Source: Tragulus kanchil (taxonomy: Eukaryota; Chordata; Mammalia; Artiodactyla; Tragulidae). From it: a stretch of DNA of 64,000 nucleotides. This document shows, one piece after another, positions 11,931-23,889 of the stretch (position 1 is its first letter; each line of letters begins with the position of its first letter). The stretch is from NCBI GenBank assembly GCA_022376925.1, contig JAIOJX010000032.1, positions 201,062,939 through 201,126,938 on the forward strand. The letters are read 5' to 3'. A program made the position numbers and the translations under genes. The notes below the pieces were generated by a model, which saw only the letters and a list, made by a program, of their open reading frames with translations, was not told where the DNA came from and ran no database searches.

Positions 11931-13197
11931 AATTCAGAGAGTCCTATGCCAAGTAATCTATCTAGAACTCTTCCGTTAATATTCCCAGGCTGACCTGTGG
12001 GGTGGGTGTGACTTTGCTTTGTAGATGACAAATCTGAGACTCAGAGAGGGGAAGTAACTTGCCCGAAGTGTGTATTCAAGAACAACCTCACCCATGTTCA
12101 CATTGGCATCGGCTCGACTCCATGTAGCAGGCCAGAGACCTATCATCGGAGGTCCTACTGGGTCAGCCAGACAATGGGTCAAAGAAATGCATGTGTAACA
12201 GGTGCTGTGAGAATGAAGGAAGATAAGGGGGAAGAGAGTGCTGGGAAGGGAAGTGCGGTTCTGGAAAGGGTCGTCGGGGAAAGCTTGCCCAGTGAGATTC
12301 ACTTCCACAGAGACCTGGGCAAATAGCCAGGACAGAGGTGTGGAGGCTGGGCTGGGCCTATCAAGTCCAAGGAGCAGCAAGGAGACCCGTGTGCCGAGGA
12401 CAGCACGAAGGTGAAGAGAAGTGGAAGGAGAGGAAGGCAGAAAGGAGCTGAGGCCAGAGCTGGTGGGTCTGGCCTGTCATTCACAGGACTCCAGGGCTCA
12501 CTCAAGTGGCACCTGAAGCCCCTGGAGAATTCTGAGTGCAATGACATAACCAGACTTTCATTTTAAAGGGTCATTCCAGCCTGCTGTGTGAAGAAAAAAC
12601 ATAGAGAGTCAGGAGTGGAAGCAGGAGTCCAGTAGAGAGGTCGCTGCAATAATGCCGGGGAGAGGTGGAGGTGGTGGTGGCTTGGACCACAGGGAAAAGT
12701 CTGAACATCTTCTGGATCTCATTTTTAAGGCAGAGGTTACAGGCTTGACTGATGGATTGAACACGAGATGTGAAAGCAAGAAAGGAGTGAAAAAAACAAG
12801 TGCGTCAAGGGTGAGCAGCCAAGAGGATGGGGCTGTCCACCTCAGAAAAGGGGAGGACTGGGAAGAGCAGGTGGGGACAGGTGGGCTAATCCAAAGGTAT
12901 TAAAGCATATAAATTTGAGTTGAAATAATATTAAACAAACAGGTAGAGTTTACGATTAGGCAGGTGGGTATATAAGTCTGAGATTGAGTGAGAGGTTCAG
13001 ACCAGACAGATAATTAATTCAGAGAGTCCTATGCCAAGTAATCTATCTAGAACTCTTCCGTTAATATTCCCAGGCTGACCTGTGGGGTGGGTGTGACTTT
13101 GCTTTGTAGATGACAAATCTGAGACTCAGAGAGGGGAAGTAACTTGCCCGAAGTGTGTATTCAAGAACAACCTCACCCATGTTCACATTGGCATCGG
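11063..13197 (+). repeat. Direct duplication 4 (copies 11063-12112 and 12148-13197)
   Basis: Two 1050-base copies at an offset of 1085. Copy A stops after 'cattggcatcgg'. It is followed by a shortened form of copy B's true continuation (12113-12141 versus 13198-13231: both reach CATGTAGCAGGCCAGAGACCT, but A lacks bases). It then jumps back to 'ggaggtcctactgggtc'. One substitution inside (ATTCAAAGG versus ATCCAAAGG near 11806 and 12891). Confidence 0.95.
11985..12080 (-). mobile_element. MIR SINE, antisense
   Basis: Reverse-complement MIR core: 'gtagatgacaaatctgagac' followed by 'tcagagaggggaagtaactt', then 'gcccgaagtg'. Repeated at about 13070-13165 and 14152-14246 through duplications 4 and 5. 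Confidence 0.75.
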
Positions 13198-15006
13198 TCT
13201 GATTCCTGACTGACCATGTAGCAGGCCAGAGACCTCCAGAGACCATGCAGCAGACCTTAAGGGATCCAGATTCCAACCACTACAAGGCCAATAACTCAAA
13301 GAATAGGGCAGCTTGTACCTTCTCCATTTAGGAGGCTAAGCCCGACCGCCTTATGAGATCTGCAATTGTTCTCCTTGTCTGAGCATCCATGGCATCTAGG
13401 ACCCAAAGTACTGTCTAGCTCTTATGCATGGGCACTTGCCTTGGTTTCCTGATTTATGGACCCCAAATCAGGCCCTAAACACAAGCCTACAGGACAGTAG
13501 CCCTAATGCCCCGTCACTTCTGGCAGCTCCCTGCCTGGGCAGGCACTCCAGGTCTGCTATACATTTTGTAGTAACCATTACCTGGAGACCCCATGACCTT
13601 GAGCTTAAAATGGTTTCTCCCCCATGGGATCTTTGTCAGATCACTTGACCTCTAACCATCATTCTCCTCAGCGCTCAGAGAGTGGGGTTAGACTAGAATC
13701 TTTTAATGTCTGTGAAACCTATAGAAAGGGCAGGTTTTTCAAATACAGATATTCTCTAATGGAAAAGCCTTGGATCCTGTAGCCCTGTTTTGGATCCTGG
13801 TTCTGAGACCCACTGTCCAGGGAATCATGAGCCACTGAATCCCTCCATCCCTAAATGAGGATGATAATATCAACCTTGCAGGGTGTGAGGAGCACCATCA
13901 TAGGACACGTGGGTGCTCCCGACAAATGAAATTTAAGTTGGTACAGTGAATCCAAGTTCCCCAACACCACCTTCTCACCATTTCCAAAACCCCTTTTATT
14001 AAGCAATTAATATTCAAACAAACAGGTAGAGTTTACGATTAGGCAGGTGGGTATATAAGTCTGAGATTGAGTGAGAGGTTCAGACCAGACAGATAATTAA
14101 TTCAGAGAGTCCTATGCCAAGTAATCTATCTAGAACTCTTCCGTTAATATTCCCAGGCTGACCTGTGGGTGGGTGTGACTTTGCTTTGTAGATGACAAAT
14201 CTGAGACTCAGAGAGGGGAAGTAACTTGCCCGAAGTGTGTATTCAAGAACAACCTCACCCATGTTCACATTGGCATCGGTCTGATTCCTGACTGACCATG
14301 TAGCAGGCCAGAGACCTCCAGAGACCATGCAGCAGACCTTAAGGGATCCAGATTCCAACCACTACAAGGCCAATAACTCAAAGAATAGGGCAGCTTGTAC
14401 CTTCTCCATTTAGGAGGCTAAGCCCGACCGCCTTATGAGATCTGCAATTGTTCTCCTTGTCTGAGCATCCATGGCATCTAGGACCCAAAGTACTGTCTAG
14501 CTCTTATGCATGGGCACTTGCCTTGGTTTCCTGATTTATGGACCCCAAATCAGGCCCTAAACACAAGCCTACAGGACAGTAGCCCTAATGCCCCGTCACT
14601 TCTGGCAGCTCCCTGCCTGGGCAGGCACTCCAGGTCTGCTATACATTTTGTAGTAACCATTACCTGGAGACCCCATGACCTTGAGCTTAAAATGGTTTCT
14701 CCCCCATGGGATCTTTGTCAGATCACTTGACCTCTAACCATCATTCTCCTCAGCGCTCAGAGAGTGGGGTTAGACTAGAATCTTTTAATGTCTGTGAAAC
14801 CTATAGAAAGGGCAGGTTTTTCAAATACAGATATTCTCTAATGGAAAAGCCTTGGATCCTGTAGCCCTGTTTTGGATCCTGGTTCTGAGACCCACTGTCC
14901 AGGGAATCATGAGCCACTGAATCCCTCCATCCCTAAATGAGGATGATAATATCAACCTTGCAGGGTGTGAGGAGCACCATCATAGGACACGTGGGTGCTC
15001 CCGACA
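12933..15006 (+). repeat. Direct duplication 5 (copies 12933-13924 and 14016-15006)
   Basis: Offset 1083, then 1082 after loss of one G in a G-run (near 13083 versus 14166). Copy A begins inside copy B of duplication 4, so 'aaacaaacaggtagag' occurs at 11848, 12933 and 14016. After copy A ends at 13924, a degraded version of copy B's continuation follows: 'gtgaatccaagttcccca' at about 13945 and 15053. Confidence 0.95.
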
Positions 15007-15086
15007 TGATGGTTTACTGAATACACACTTTGAAAAAGTCCTGGAATACACAGTGAATCCAAGTTCCCCAACACCACCTTCTACAC

Positions 15087-15869
15087 CTTTTCATCTGTAG
15101 CGCATGTAAAAGATTCCAGCATGTTCCACCCCATCACCTGGTTTCTTTCACCTCCTGCTTTGACCTATACCATGTCCCCACAACCTTACTTGCTAACAGC
15201 TCACCTTTACACTTAGCCTTAGTTTCATTTCTCCAACTCCTACTCCCAAGAAGGAGATATATTAGAAGGGAAAGAGAAAGATAAAAAGAACCTGTCTGAT
15301 CCATTGCCAGAAGCGGAAAGTTCCTATTAGCAGAATCTGACCAACAGAAGATAACAATTATCACCACTGTTACTATGGAGGCGGCGGCTCCTACGTACCA
15401 GGAAGAACCACAGGGTCGTGGGGAAAGAAGAGTGGCATGTGGCTTAGACCACAAGGGTTCTAAGCCCGGCTGAATCACCTTACCAACTACTAGATGCTGT
15501 CAGACAAGTCACTTGATTCTGAGCCATGCCAACTATACACATTATGCTATTTCCTCTGATTTATAGATACTGACACTTGAACATCGGTTTTATTATTAAC
15601 ACACATATGTCCTTGGACACTTAGATTTGAAGCCTCAGAGAACAACTGTGGAGGACCTACCATGGTGCAGGGCTGCCTTTGACCCATGAATTTTCTCCTT
15701 CTGAAGTATCCCTGAGGTAGCAGTCACAATGGAGCTGTAAGTTCAAGTGGCTCAGGAGGTGACGTATCTACTTAGCTGGTAAGTAACAAGAAGGGAGTTA
15801 CCCTGGATCTGCATATGTGACCCCAAAGTTCATGCCCCCCTTGCCAAGTCTTGATGTTCAGCGCTCTAC
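15087..15869. other. Unique noncoding DNA
   Basis: No repeat or exon recognised. Positions 15300-15420 are slightly GC-richer, with 'ggaggcggcggctcctacg' at 15378. The antisense 114-codon frame 15134-15478 includes a hydrophobic run but has no splice-site or family support. Confidence 0.45.
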
Positions 15870-16065
15870 AGGCTTGGAAGTCAAAAACCACTGGATTTAC
15901 ACCCCGTTCACTTGCTGAGAAACCTTGGGTAAATTTCCTAACCTCTCTGCACTTCCGTTTGCCTCAACAATGGGATGAAGACACTGCTACCCGCCTCACT
16001 GGCTGTCACGAGGATGTGGAAAGTGTGTAGAGAGAGGAGCTTAGACACAGTGCATGCACAGAGCA
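15870..16065 (+). mobile_element. MIR SINE
   Basis: Near-complete MIR: 'caggcttggaagtcaaaaac', 'ttacaccccgttcacttgct', 'aaccttgggtaaatttccta', 'acctctctgcacttccgttt', then 'caatgggatgaag'. The repeat end is diffuse. Confidence 0.75.
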
Positions 16066-17051
16066 GCCCCTCAGAGACCTAGAGCTTCATTCCCACTGCT
16101 GCTTCTGGGTCACTTCAAAATCAGAAGCAACCACACGTCCATGGCAGTCCTGTGATATAGTAGGTCCTCCACAGCAGGCCCCTGAAGTGTCAAAGTCAAG
16201 AGCCCAAGGCCACGTGGCTGTGAACGGCAAAACTAATATCCACACACAGCTTTTCTGTCCCACATCTAGGGCACCCCAAAAGTGAACTCAGAGTCATTTG
16301 ACCATCAGTCTGCCCATTTATCCCCCATAATCTAGCTCAATGTTCAGCTCTCTATCCAGATTCCCACTTGGAGGAAAACCACCAAGTTAGAAAAGCCCCC
16401 TTTTGCCAGCTCATGGGGGATCTCCTAGTAAAAAAGGCTTCTGCCTCCATTTCAAGGTATAGCAACAAAAAGCATCATATTAATTCTCCAGGCACAGTCC
16501 AGAGCATGTAACAGCCCAGCAAGGGCCAGGTAAATGGAAATAGAAACCAGCACACCAACTCTGAAGCCATCCTGTCCTCAAGGAAATGATGACATTGAGA
16601 AGACACCTGTCAACCAAAGTTGATCCCTGGAGGAGCTGTGTATATCCATGCTGTGAAAGGAATCAAAAACTCAAATCCACAAAACACGAACTCAGGTTCC
16701 TGCACCTCAGGCTCTGCCTGGGAAACCACAGGCTGTTCTGAAGTATCCTGCAAGATGCACCCCCACCTCAGGCTTCCCTGAAGACTCTGAGCCCTTTCTC
16801 CCTGAAAAACGACAAACTCTGTAGGAGCTGACAGATGACGGCTGGCTGGGTCTTCTGCCGTTACTCTCTTGTTCCGCCTTTCCTCCTCCCTGCCCTGTGT
16901 CAGGATGAGTCAGAGGCACCCACCCGGGCCACATTCTGGACTTGGCTGAGTGGCAGCAGAGCCGGGGTCAGCCAGGCAGGGTCCCCTTGCCCCCGAGGCT
17001 GCCAAATCCAGCAACTCTTCCAACCTGCCTCCAGCGTTCTGCTCCTTCCAT
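16066..17051. other. Unique noncoding DNA
   Basis: No recognised repeat, exon or RNA gene. Short frames on both strands at 16707-17095 overlap each other in antisense and show no domain. Confidence 0.45.
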
Positions 17052-19206
17052 GGAATCCAACATTCATAAAGGGCTAGGGGTTTCCTACTCTCCAAACCTC
17101 TGTCCCTCCCTTATTGCCGAGGCAAAGGAATGCATTCTCTTCCAAGGACTCTGACACAGCACCTGCCTTCTGCACTGAGGAGAGAGGCTCAGCCATCTTC
17201 CCTTCCTTCTTAAGACGTGAGACCTGAAATGCCAGAATTTGCCAACTGCCTCATTACACCCCACATCTAAATCTGGAAGCTCAGCAGCACCAGTGGCTGT
17301 TGTGGGTAAGTGCTCACGATGCATCTTTAAGTGAATCTCGAGCTCGGGTGACAGCCTCCAACATGTGATTTCAGGGCCTGGTACAGAGCAGACACTCAAT
17401 CAGTACTTGTTACACGAGTGAATGAACGTCTTTAAAAACAGAATAGCACACTCTAGATTGTGGATGCTTAGAAATTAAGCTGGGAAAATAGATTTGGAGT
17501 GGGGACTTACAGGTAACTTTTTCCCCCAGTATTTACTAAATATTCTAGGATAAACAAATAATATTTTGCAATAAGAAAATCATTAAGTCACTTTTATAAG
17601 GAGTTAATTTTTGTTTAAAAAAAGAGCTACACATATACAAAAAAGAAAAGAGGGACTGTCATCCAAACTCACAACCCACACATCAGCCAGCCTTCTTCCC
17701 TCCCACACATCCCACCCCTTCTCAGCAACAGCTTCTCCGCCTTCCCTTTTGTGTCTTGATTCCAGGCATCTGGGGGAGTCAAGCAATTGCCTTCAAGTGT
17801 TAGCCTCATCAGACTCAGATTCCAGTACTGAGGCAACCCCCATTACTCCAAGGCCAGGAGACATGCAGATGAAGAGCTAGCCTGCTCACTTTGGGATCCC
17901 TCCACTTTGCCAGAACCATCCTGTCATCCCTGGAAGCAAATCCAGCCTCCATCCCATGGGGCCCTTGTCTACCTGTGCAGATTGACTTACCTGCAGGTCA
18001 GGGAAAGGATGCTGAAGAAATGAAGTCTCACATTCTGGCAAGCTTTCCAGGAATTTAATATCATAAAAATGACCCATTAACATATCTCCTTCCTCTTCTC
18101 ATCTCCTCTTGTAGCTCTAAACCCTTTCTGGGAATCCAACATTCATAAAGGGCTAGGGGTTTCCTACTCTCCAAACCTCTGTCCCTCCCTTATTGCCGAG
18201 GCAAAGGAATGCATTCTCTTCCAAGGACTCTGACACAGCACCTGCCTTCTGCACTGAGGAGAGAGGCTCAGCCATCTTCCCTTCCTTCTTAAGACGTGAG
18301 ACCTGAAATGCCAGAATTTGCCAACTGCCTCATTACACCCCACATCTAAATCTGGAAGCTCAGCAGCACCAGTGGCTGTTGTGGGTAAGTGCTCACGATG
18401 CATCTTTAAGTGAATCTCGAGCTCGGGTGACAGCCTCCAACATGTGATTTCAGGGCCTGGTACAGAGCAGACACTCAATCAGTACTTGTTACACGAGTGA
18501 ATGAACGTCTTTAAAAACAGAATAGCACACTCTAGATTGTGGATGCTTAGAAATTAAGCTGGGAAAATAGATTTGGAGTGGGGACTTACAGGTAACTTTT
18601 TCCCCCAGTATTTACTAAATATTCTAGGATAAACAAATAATATTTTGCAATAAGAAAATCATTAAGTCACTTTTATAAGGAGTTAAATTTTGTTTAAAAA
18701 AAGAGCTACACATATACAAAAAAGAAAAGAGGGACTGTCATCCAAACTCACAACCCACACATCAGCCAACCTTCTTCCCTCCCACACATCCCACCCCTTC
18801 TCAGCAACAGCTTCTCCGCCTTCCCTTTTGTGTCTTGATTCCAGGCATCTGGGGGAGTCAAGCAATTGCCTTCAAGTGTTAGCCTCATCAGACTCAGATT
18901 CCAGTACTGAGGCAACCCCCATTACTCCAAGGCCAGGAGACATGCAGATGAAGAGCTAGCCTGCTCACTTTGGGATCCCTCCACTTTGCCAGAACCATCC
19001 TGTCATCCCTGGAAGCAAATCCAGCCTCCATCCCATGGGGCCCTTGTCTACCTGTGCAGATTGACTTACCTGCAGGTCAGGGAAAGGATGCTGAAGAAAT
19101 GAAGTCTCACATTCTGGCAAGCTTTCCAGGAATTTAATATCATAAAAATGACCCATTAACATATCTCCTTCCTCTTCTCACATCTCTCCTCTTGTAGCTC
19201 TAAACC
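17052..19206 (+). repeat. Direct duplication 6 (copies 17052-18123 and 18131-19206)
   Basis: Offset 1079. Internal substitutions are few (CAGCCAGCC versus CAGCCAACC near 17689 and 18768; AATTTTTG versus AAATTTTG near 17606 and 18685). At its tail copy A lacks bases present in copy B ('tctcatctcctctt' versus 'tctcacatctctcctctt'). Only 7 bases separate the copies. Confidence 0.95.
17440..17625. other. AT-rich possible conserved noncoding element
   Basis: Non-repeat AT-rich stretch with 'ctagattgtggatgcttag', 'tactaaatattctaggataa' and 'aaaatcattaagtcactttt'. Its texture resembles a conserved noncoding element. It is present again at 18519-18704 because of duplication 6. Conservation is untested. 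Confidence 0.25.
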
Positions 19207-19904
19207 ACGTTTATGACCCAAGTCCCTGTCCTTCTTCCCACTTAGATTCATACTTGCCCAGCGCAGATCAGCCCAAGCTGGGCCAGGGGGACCACCTGAT
19301 TCAAGGAAAGAGGTGGCCTCAGGTGAACACATAAAGAGGATATTCAGGGAGGCATCAGACAGAGGAGGAAGGACACAACTGCAGGTGGCAAGCATGTCAC
19401 TAACTAGCAACAGGTGGACTGAAAGCTGGAGGAGGGAAGAAGGGGACAGAAGGCAAACACTGCCAGGGGCTCCTGAACCCACAGACCTAGAAGAAGAATG
19501 GTCTGGGGGCTCTTGCCAGAGGGAAGAAAAATAGATAGCTCACAACGCTGAGGGGGCAGTCGTGAATCAAAAATGACCTGTGTTCTCCTTCCTCTGGGTT
19601 CTCCTCAGCCCACAACAAATAGATCTGAGGGCTCTGGAAGAATCCCCCTTGGGACCCTCTGTTCATGATTAGCACACCCAAAAGGTGAGATGCAAGAAGC
19701 CCAAATAGGGCAGGATTGAGTGGGTCCACCATCTGTGAACTTGTCCTCTCAAATCCTCGGTCTTCTTGCCTGCAAAGAAGGGAATAAGAATTCCTACTTG
19801 CAGGAATTCAGTGAGATAATTTTGGTAAGCATTTTGCACTGTGCTTAGCATCTAAGAGTTCCATATGAGGCCAGGATTGTCGATATTTTCTTCACTTCTC
19901 TGGT

Positions 19905-20430
19905 TTCCCTTCATGCACACCTTATCCTTCAGCTCTCTGCTCAAATGTGTTATTTCGAGCCATCTCCCCTCCTCAGAGATGGGATGTTAGAGAGGGTAGG
20001 AGGGGCAGACAAACCTTAGTTTTAGTTCCAGCCTGGACACCACTCCATGGCTCATTTTCCTCATCTGTAACAAGGGAACATCAATAACAGTACTTCCCTC
20101 CCTCTAAGACTCATTCTGAGGATCAACTGACACATAAGAAGTCATTACAACAGGGTATACATATCGTGAGCACATAATACATTTTAACCATCATTTCCCC
20201 TCCTTGATCCCATCATTCTAGTTTTCCATAATTCTCAAGGCATTTGCTATCATTTATAATTACATATTTCTTTGTGTTGTTTAATATTTGCTCCCTCCAC
20301 CCAAGTCTCAGTTCCATGAGCGACACACCAAGTGTCTCTCTTGAGTATGGCTGTATTCCCAGCACCTGGTACAGTGCCTGGATACAGTAGGTGTTTCACG
20401 CATGCCTGCCGGATGAATACACGAAGAGAG
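19905..20430 (+). mobile_element. L2 LINE 3' region interrupted by MIR
   Basis: L2-like 'cagctctctgctcaaatgtg' at 19931 is followed at about 19985-20175 by a MIR ('ctcattttcctcatctgtaa'). L2 then resumes to its 3' end at 20290-20430 with 'agcacctggtacagtgcctg' and 'gatacagtaggtgtttca'. This is consistent with an older L2 split by MIR, although two separate fragments are possible. Confidence 0.55.
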
Positions 20431-21310
20431 CATTAGTGTTGGCATGGATGATCACCAAGGTCCCTTCCAGCTCTGAGAGTCTCTTACCATTCTCTATTTT
20501 TTTGACAGCTTTGGAAGAAAAGTTTAAAATGAGCCCCAGAGAAGCTGCTCATCGATCCCAGGGTAAGACTCAGGGTGCTGGCTGCTGACAGATTCCCGAA
20601 CACTCAAGTTGTGCAGAGATTTACTCTGATTTTTTTTTTTTTTGGTTAAAACCCAAGAAGGAAGGCTGCCAGATTTCCAGGCTGGGATCATGCTCCCCTC
20701 CATCAGGGCGGTCTGCACGCAGGACACTAACCAAGGCTCTGTGGTGGATCGTAGGGACAGCAGCTGGGAGGGCAGGCCTTCCTGGGTGAGCAATGGACAG
20801 CCAGCCCTGAGCACAGGAGACCAGACCTCACGGAGCAACAGGTGACCACAGAAGTCCCTGTCCTCACCTTTCCAGCTCTCCAAAGAGACAGACTTCACAG
20901 GCACGTGCATGAAACAGAAGAGACTCTGGAGCTGGCCCCGGATATCATGACCTCACCCAACCATGGAAGGTGCCTGCATCTGATGCAGATTCCTAGGCCA
21001 CCTGAGAACTTTTAAAGTAGATCAGCAGTGGGGCCTGAAGATGCACATTTTGTAAGAGCTCCCCAGATGTTTTGATGCATACCAAAGACTGAAAGCTGCC
21101 ATTCTAATAAGAAAATTGACCATATGAGGGTGTGCCCCTCTGGATACTAGGCATGTGTAACCAATTATTTCTGCCTAACTCTGGAAACAGAAACTGGCCT
21201 AGCCTACCAACAGCAACTTTGCAACAGCGGCAATTCTGAACCACCCATTCACAAGTCTGATGGACCACCTGGGAAGCTTTACGTCTACTGATCCTGGAGA
21301 CTTACCCGAA
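20431..21310. other. Unique noncoding DNA
   Basis: There is a poly(T) run at 20631-20643. Antisense 128-codon and sense 67-codon frames overlap here; neither has a family signature. A block near 20990-21110 ('cctaggccacctgagaactt', 'gcacattttgtaagagctcc') resembles old DNA-transposon (hAT/MER-like) sequence, but I cannot name it. Confidence 0.4.
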
Positions 21311-21699
21311 AGGTTGATTGGTGTGAATTGCAGCATAGGTGTAGGATCCTAATACGGTGATTCTAATATGCAGCAAAGTCTGAGAACTACAGTTCTAACT
21401 TACTCTTCCACCCAGCTCCCTAATGCAGGCTCCATATACCACAAATATCCAGAAGAGCCCTCACGCACCAGAGGCTCAGCCTGAGCTGTCATGGGCTGAG
21501 AAAGGAATGGATAGTGGGGTTCATATTGCAAGACCAGGATTTCTGCGGTTCAGGATCTGGTTTCAGAGACTCCCTCCTAAAAGACCCAAGTCTCTATCCC
21601 CCAGAAGTTGTAGGTGACTTGCTGAGCAAGCATCCTTGTCCTCAGTGTGTCTGAGACAATAGAACCTGGCTGCAAAGAGGTCTCCGAGTTCTCTTAACC

Positions 21700-21865
21700 T
21701 CATTTTTATTCCAGCTCCACCATTCACCAGCTCTGCAACCTCAGCAAGCCAGTTAACCTGTTTAAGTCTCACTTTCCTCATCTCTATAGTGGGAATAGCA
21801 TTACTTAATACTTATTCTTTGCTTCCTCACAACTGTATATGTAAAGCACTTAACATAGCTGCTCT
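21700..21865 (+). mobile_element. MIR SINE
   Basis: 'attccagctccaccattcac', 'gctctgcaacctcagcaagc', 'aagtctcactttcctcatct', 'tatagtgggaatagcattac', then 'gtaaagcacttaacatagc'. Good MIR order. Duplicate copy at 22852-23017. Confidence 0.8.
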
Positions 21866-21879
21866 GTGTATGTTATTTT

Positions 21880-22083
21880 GTGTTAGTTGTTCAGTCATGT
21901 TCAACTCTTTCTGACCCATGAACTGAAACCCATCAGGCTCCTCTATCCATGGATTCTCCAAGCAAGAATACTGGAGTGAGTAGCCATGGCCTCCTCCAGG
22001 GGATCATCCCAACCCAGAGATTGAGCTGAGGTCTCTCACTTTGCAGGTGGATTCTTTACCAGCTGAGCCACCAGGAAAGCCCA
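21880..22083 (-). mobile_element. Bov-tA type ruminant SINE, antisense
   Basis: Ruminant-specific SINE read in reverse: 'gttagttgttcagtcatgtt', 'ttctccaagcaagaatactg', 'gcaggtggattctttaccag', 'ctgagccaccaggaaagccc'. The tRNA-derived A/B-box end is at the high coordinate. The written second copy is 23032-23235. Confidence 0.9.
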
Positions 22084-22375
22084 TAGTTGCTGGCACAAAG
22101 TAAAAGCTCAGTCCATTTTAGCTGATGATAAATAACAAGACCTATATTGCTTCCTTCTTTTCATTTTTGCCTTTAGAGGGGCTTGGATCCTTGGTTCTAT
22201 TCTGCTGACCTCAGATACACTCCACTCTTCTAGGGCTCCCATTTCTTGCCAAGCTTGCCCACCTCTTTACTCTTGAATTGGATGCCTAACTCCTCTGAGC
22301 CTCAGTTTCCTCATCTCCAAAGTAGGGGTAAAAAGAAATACTACTCCTGTGTTTATTTTAAAAACCAATGAGCTG

Positions 22376-22450
22376 GGGCTTCCCCTGGTGGTCCAGTGGA
22401 TAAAGACACCGCCTTGCAGTGCAAGGCGCTGGTTCGATCCCTGGCCTGGG
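22376..22450 (+). mobile_element. CHR-like SINE, left part only (artefactual truncation)
   Basis: Starts GGGGCTTCCCCTGGTGGTCC and runs through 'cttgcagtgcaagg' to 'ggcctggg', then breaks into junction sequence of duplication 7. No right target-site duplication follows. The complete element is at 23526-23877. Confidence 0.85.
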
Positions 22451-23031
22451 GGCAAGCGGGCACGGAACAGGTTGATTGGTGATGGTAATTGCAGCATAGG
22501 TGTAGCTGGTGATTCTAATATGCAGCAAAGTCTGAGAACTACAGTTCTAACTTACTCTTCCACCCAGCTCCCTAATGCAGGCTCCATATACCACAAATAT
22601 CCAGAAGAGCCCTCACGCACCAGAGGCTCAGCCTGAGCTGTCATGGGCTGAGAAAGGAATGGATAGTGGGGTTCATATTGCAAGACCAGGATTTCTGCGG
22701 TTCAGGATCTGGTTTCAGAGACTCCCTCCTAAAAGACCCAAGTCTCTATCCCCCAGAAGTTGTAGGTGACTTGCTGAGCAAGCATCCTTGTCCTCAGTGT
22801 GTCTGAGACAATAGAACCTGGCTGCAAAGAGGTCTCCGAGTTCTCTTAACCTCATTTTTATTCCAGCTCCACCATTCACCAGCTCTGCAACCTCAGCAAG
22901 CCAGTTAACCTGTTTAAGTCTCACTTTCCTCATCTCTATAGTGGGAATAGCATTACTTAATACTTATTCTTTGCTTCCTCACAACTGTATATGTAAAGCA
23001 CTTAACATAGCTGCTCTGTGTATGTTATTTT

Positions 23032-23235
23032 GTGTTAGTTGTTCAGTCATGTTCAACTCTTTCTGACCCATGAACTGAAACCCATCAGGATCCTCTATCC
23101 ATGGATTCTCCAAGCAAGAATACTGGAGTGAGTAGCCATGGCCTCCTCCAGGGGATCATCCCAACCCAGAGATTGAGCTGAGGTCTCTCACTTTGCAGGT
23201 GGATTCTTTACCAGCTGAGCCACCAGGAAAGCCCA
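23032..23235 (-). mobile_element. Bov-tA type SINE, antisense (duplicate copy)
   Basis: Same insertion as 21880-22083, written again by duplication 7. It differs at one base (CATCAGGATCC versus CATCAGGCTCC). Confidence 0.9.
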
Positions 23236-23525
23236 TAGTTGCTGGCACAAAGTAAAAGCTCAGTCCATTTTAGCTGATGATAAATAACAAGACCTATATT
23301 GCTTCCTTCTTTTCATTTTTGCCTTTAGAGGGGCTTGGATCCTTGGTTCTATTCTGCTGACCTCAGATACACTCCACTCTTCTAGGGCTCCCATTTCTTG
23401 CCAAGCTTGCCCACCTCTTTACTCTTGAATTGGATGCCTAACTCCTCTGAGCCTCAGTTTCCTCATCTCCAAAGTAGGGGTAAAAAGAAATACTACTCCT
23501 GTGTTTATTTTAAAAACCAATGAGC

Positions 23526-23877
23526 TGGGGCTTCCCCTGGTGGTCCAGTGGATAAAGACACCGCCTTGCAGTGCAAGGGGCGCTGGTTCGATCCCTGGCC
23601 TGGGAGGATCCCACGTGCCACGGAGCAAGTGGACCAATGTGTCCAATTACCGAGCCAGAGCTCTGGAGCGCATGCGCCCATAGCCGGTGCTCTGCAACAA
23701 CAGACATCACCGCGATGGGAGGCCCACAGGAGCCAAGGAACAAAGACGGATGAAAATGGAGAAAGGAAAGACCAATAGAAGTGGCCCGCCCACCCCCCCC
23801 CTCCCCACCCCACTCCCCAAAAACGATAAATAAATAAAATAAATGTCTAAGCTACAAAAATTTAAAAAAAAAAAAAA
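23526..23877 (+). mobile_element. Full-length CHR/SINE2-like tRNA-derived SINE
   Basis: The tRNA-like head carries 'tggtggtccagtggataaag' and a B-box-like 'ggttcgatccctgg'. The body contains 'ggagcgcatgcgcccatag' and 'gcgatgggaggcccacagga', ending in C-rich then (TAAA)n and poly(A) at 23863-23877. It is flanked by a 13-14 base target-site duplication with one mismatch: AAAACCAATGAGCT at about 23513 and AAAACCAACGAGCT at about 23875. The 60-77-codon frames over it are SINE shadows. Confidence 0.85.
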
Positions 23878-23889
23878 ACCAACGAGCTA

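Larger units (their letters stand above)
21311..23604 (+). repeat. Direct duplication 7 (copies about 21311-22450 and 22469-23604)
   Basis: Offset 1152 in the body (for example TTCTAATATGCAGC at 21361 and 22513). The head of copy B is scrambled relative to copy A. The tail of copy A lacks GG in the SINE ('caaggcgctgg' versus 'caaggggcgctgg'). Copy A stops in the middle of a SINE that is full length only in copy B, so the first SINE is artificially truncated. Confidence 0.95.

Noticed and set aside
23526..23600. tRNA gene from the B-box-like GGTTCGATCCCTGG
   Set aside because: It is the tRNA-derived head of a SINE. There is no cloverleaf with an intact anticodon arm, and a poly(A) tail and target-site duplication are present.
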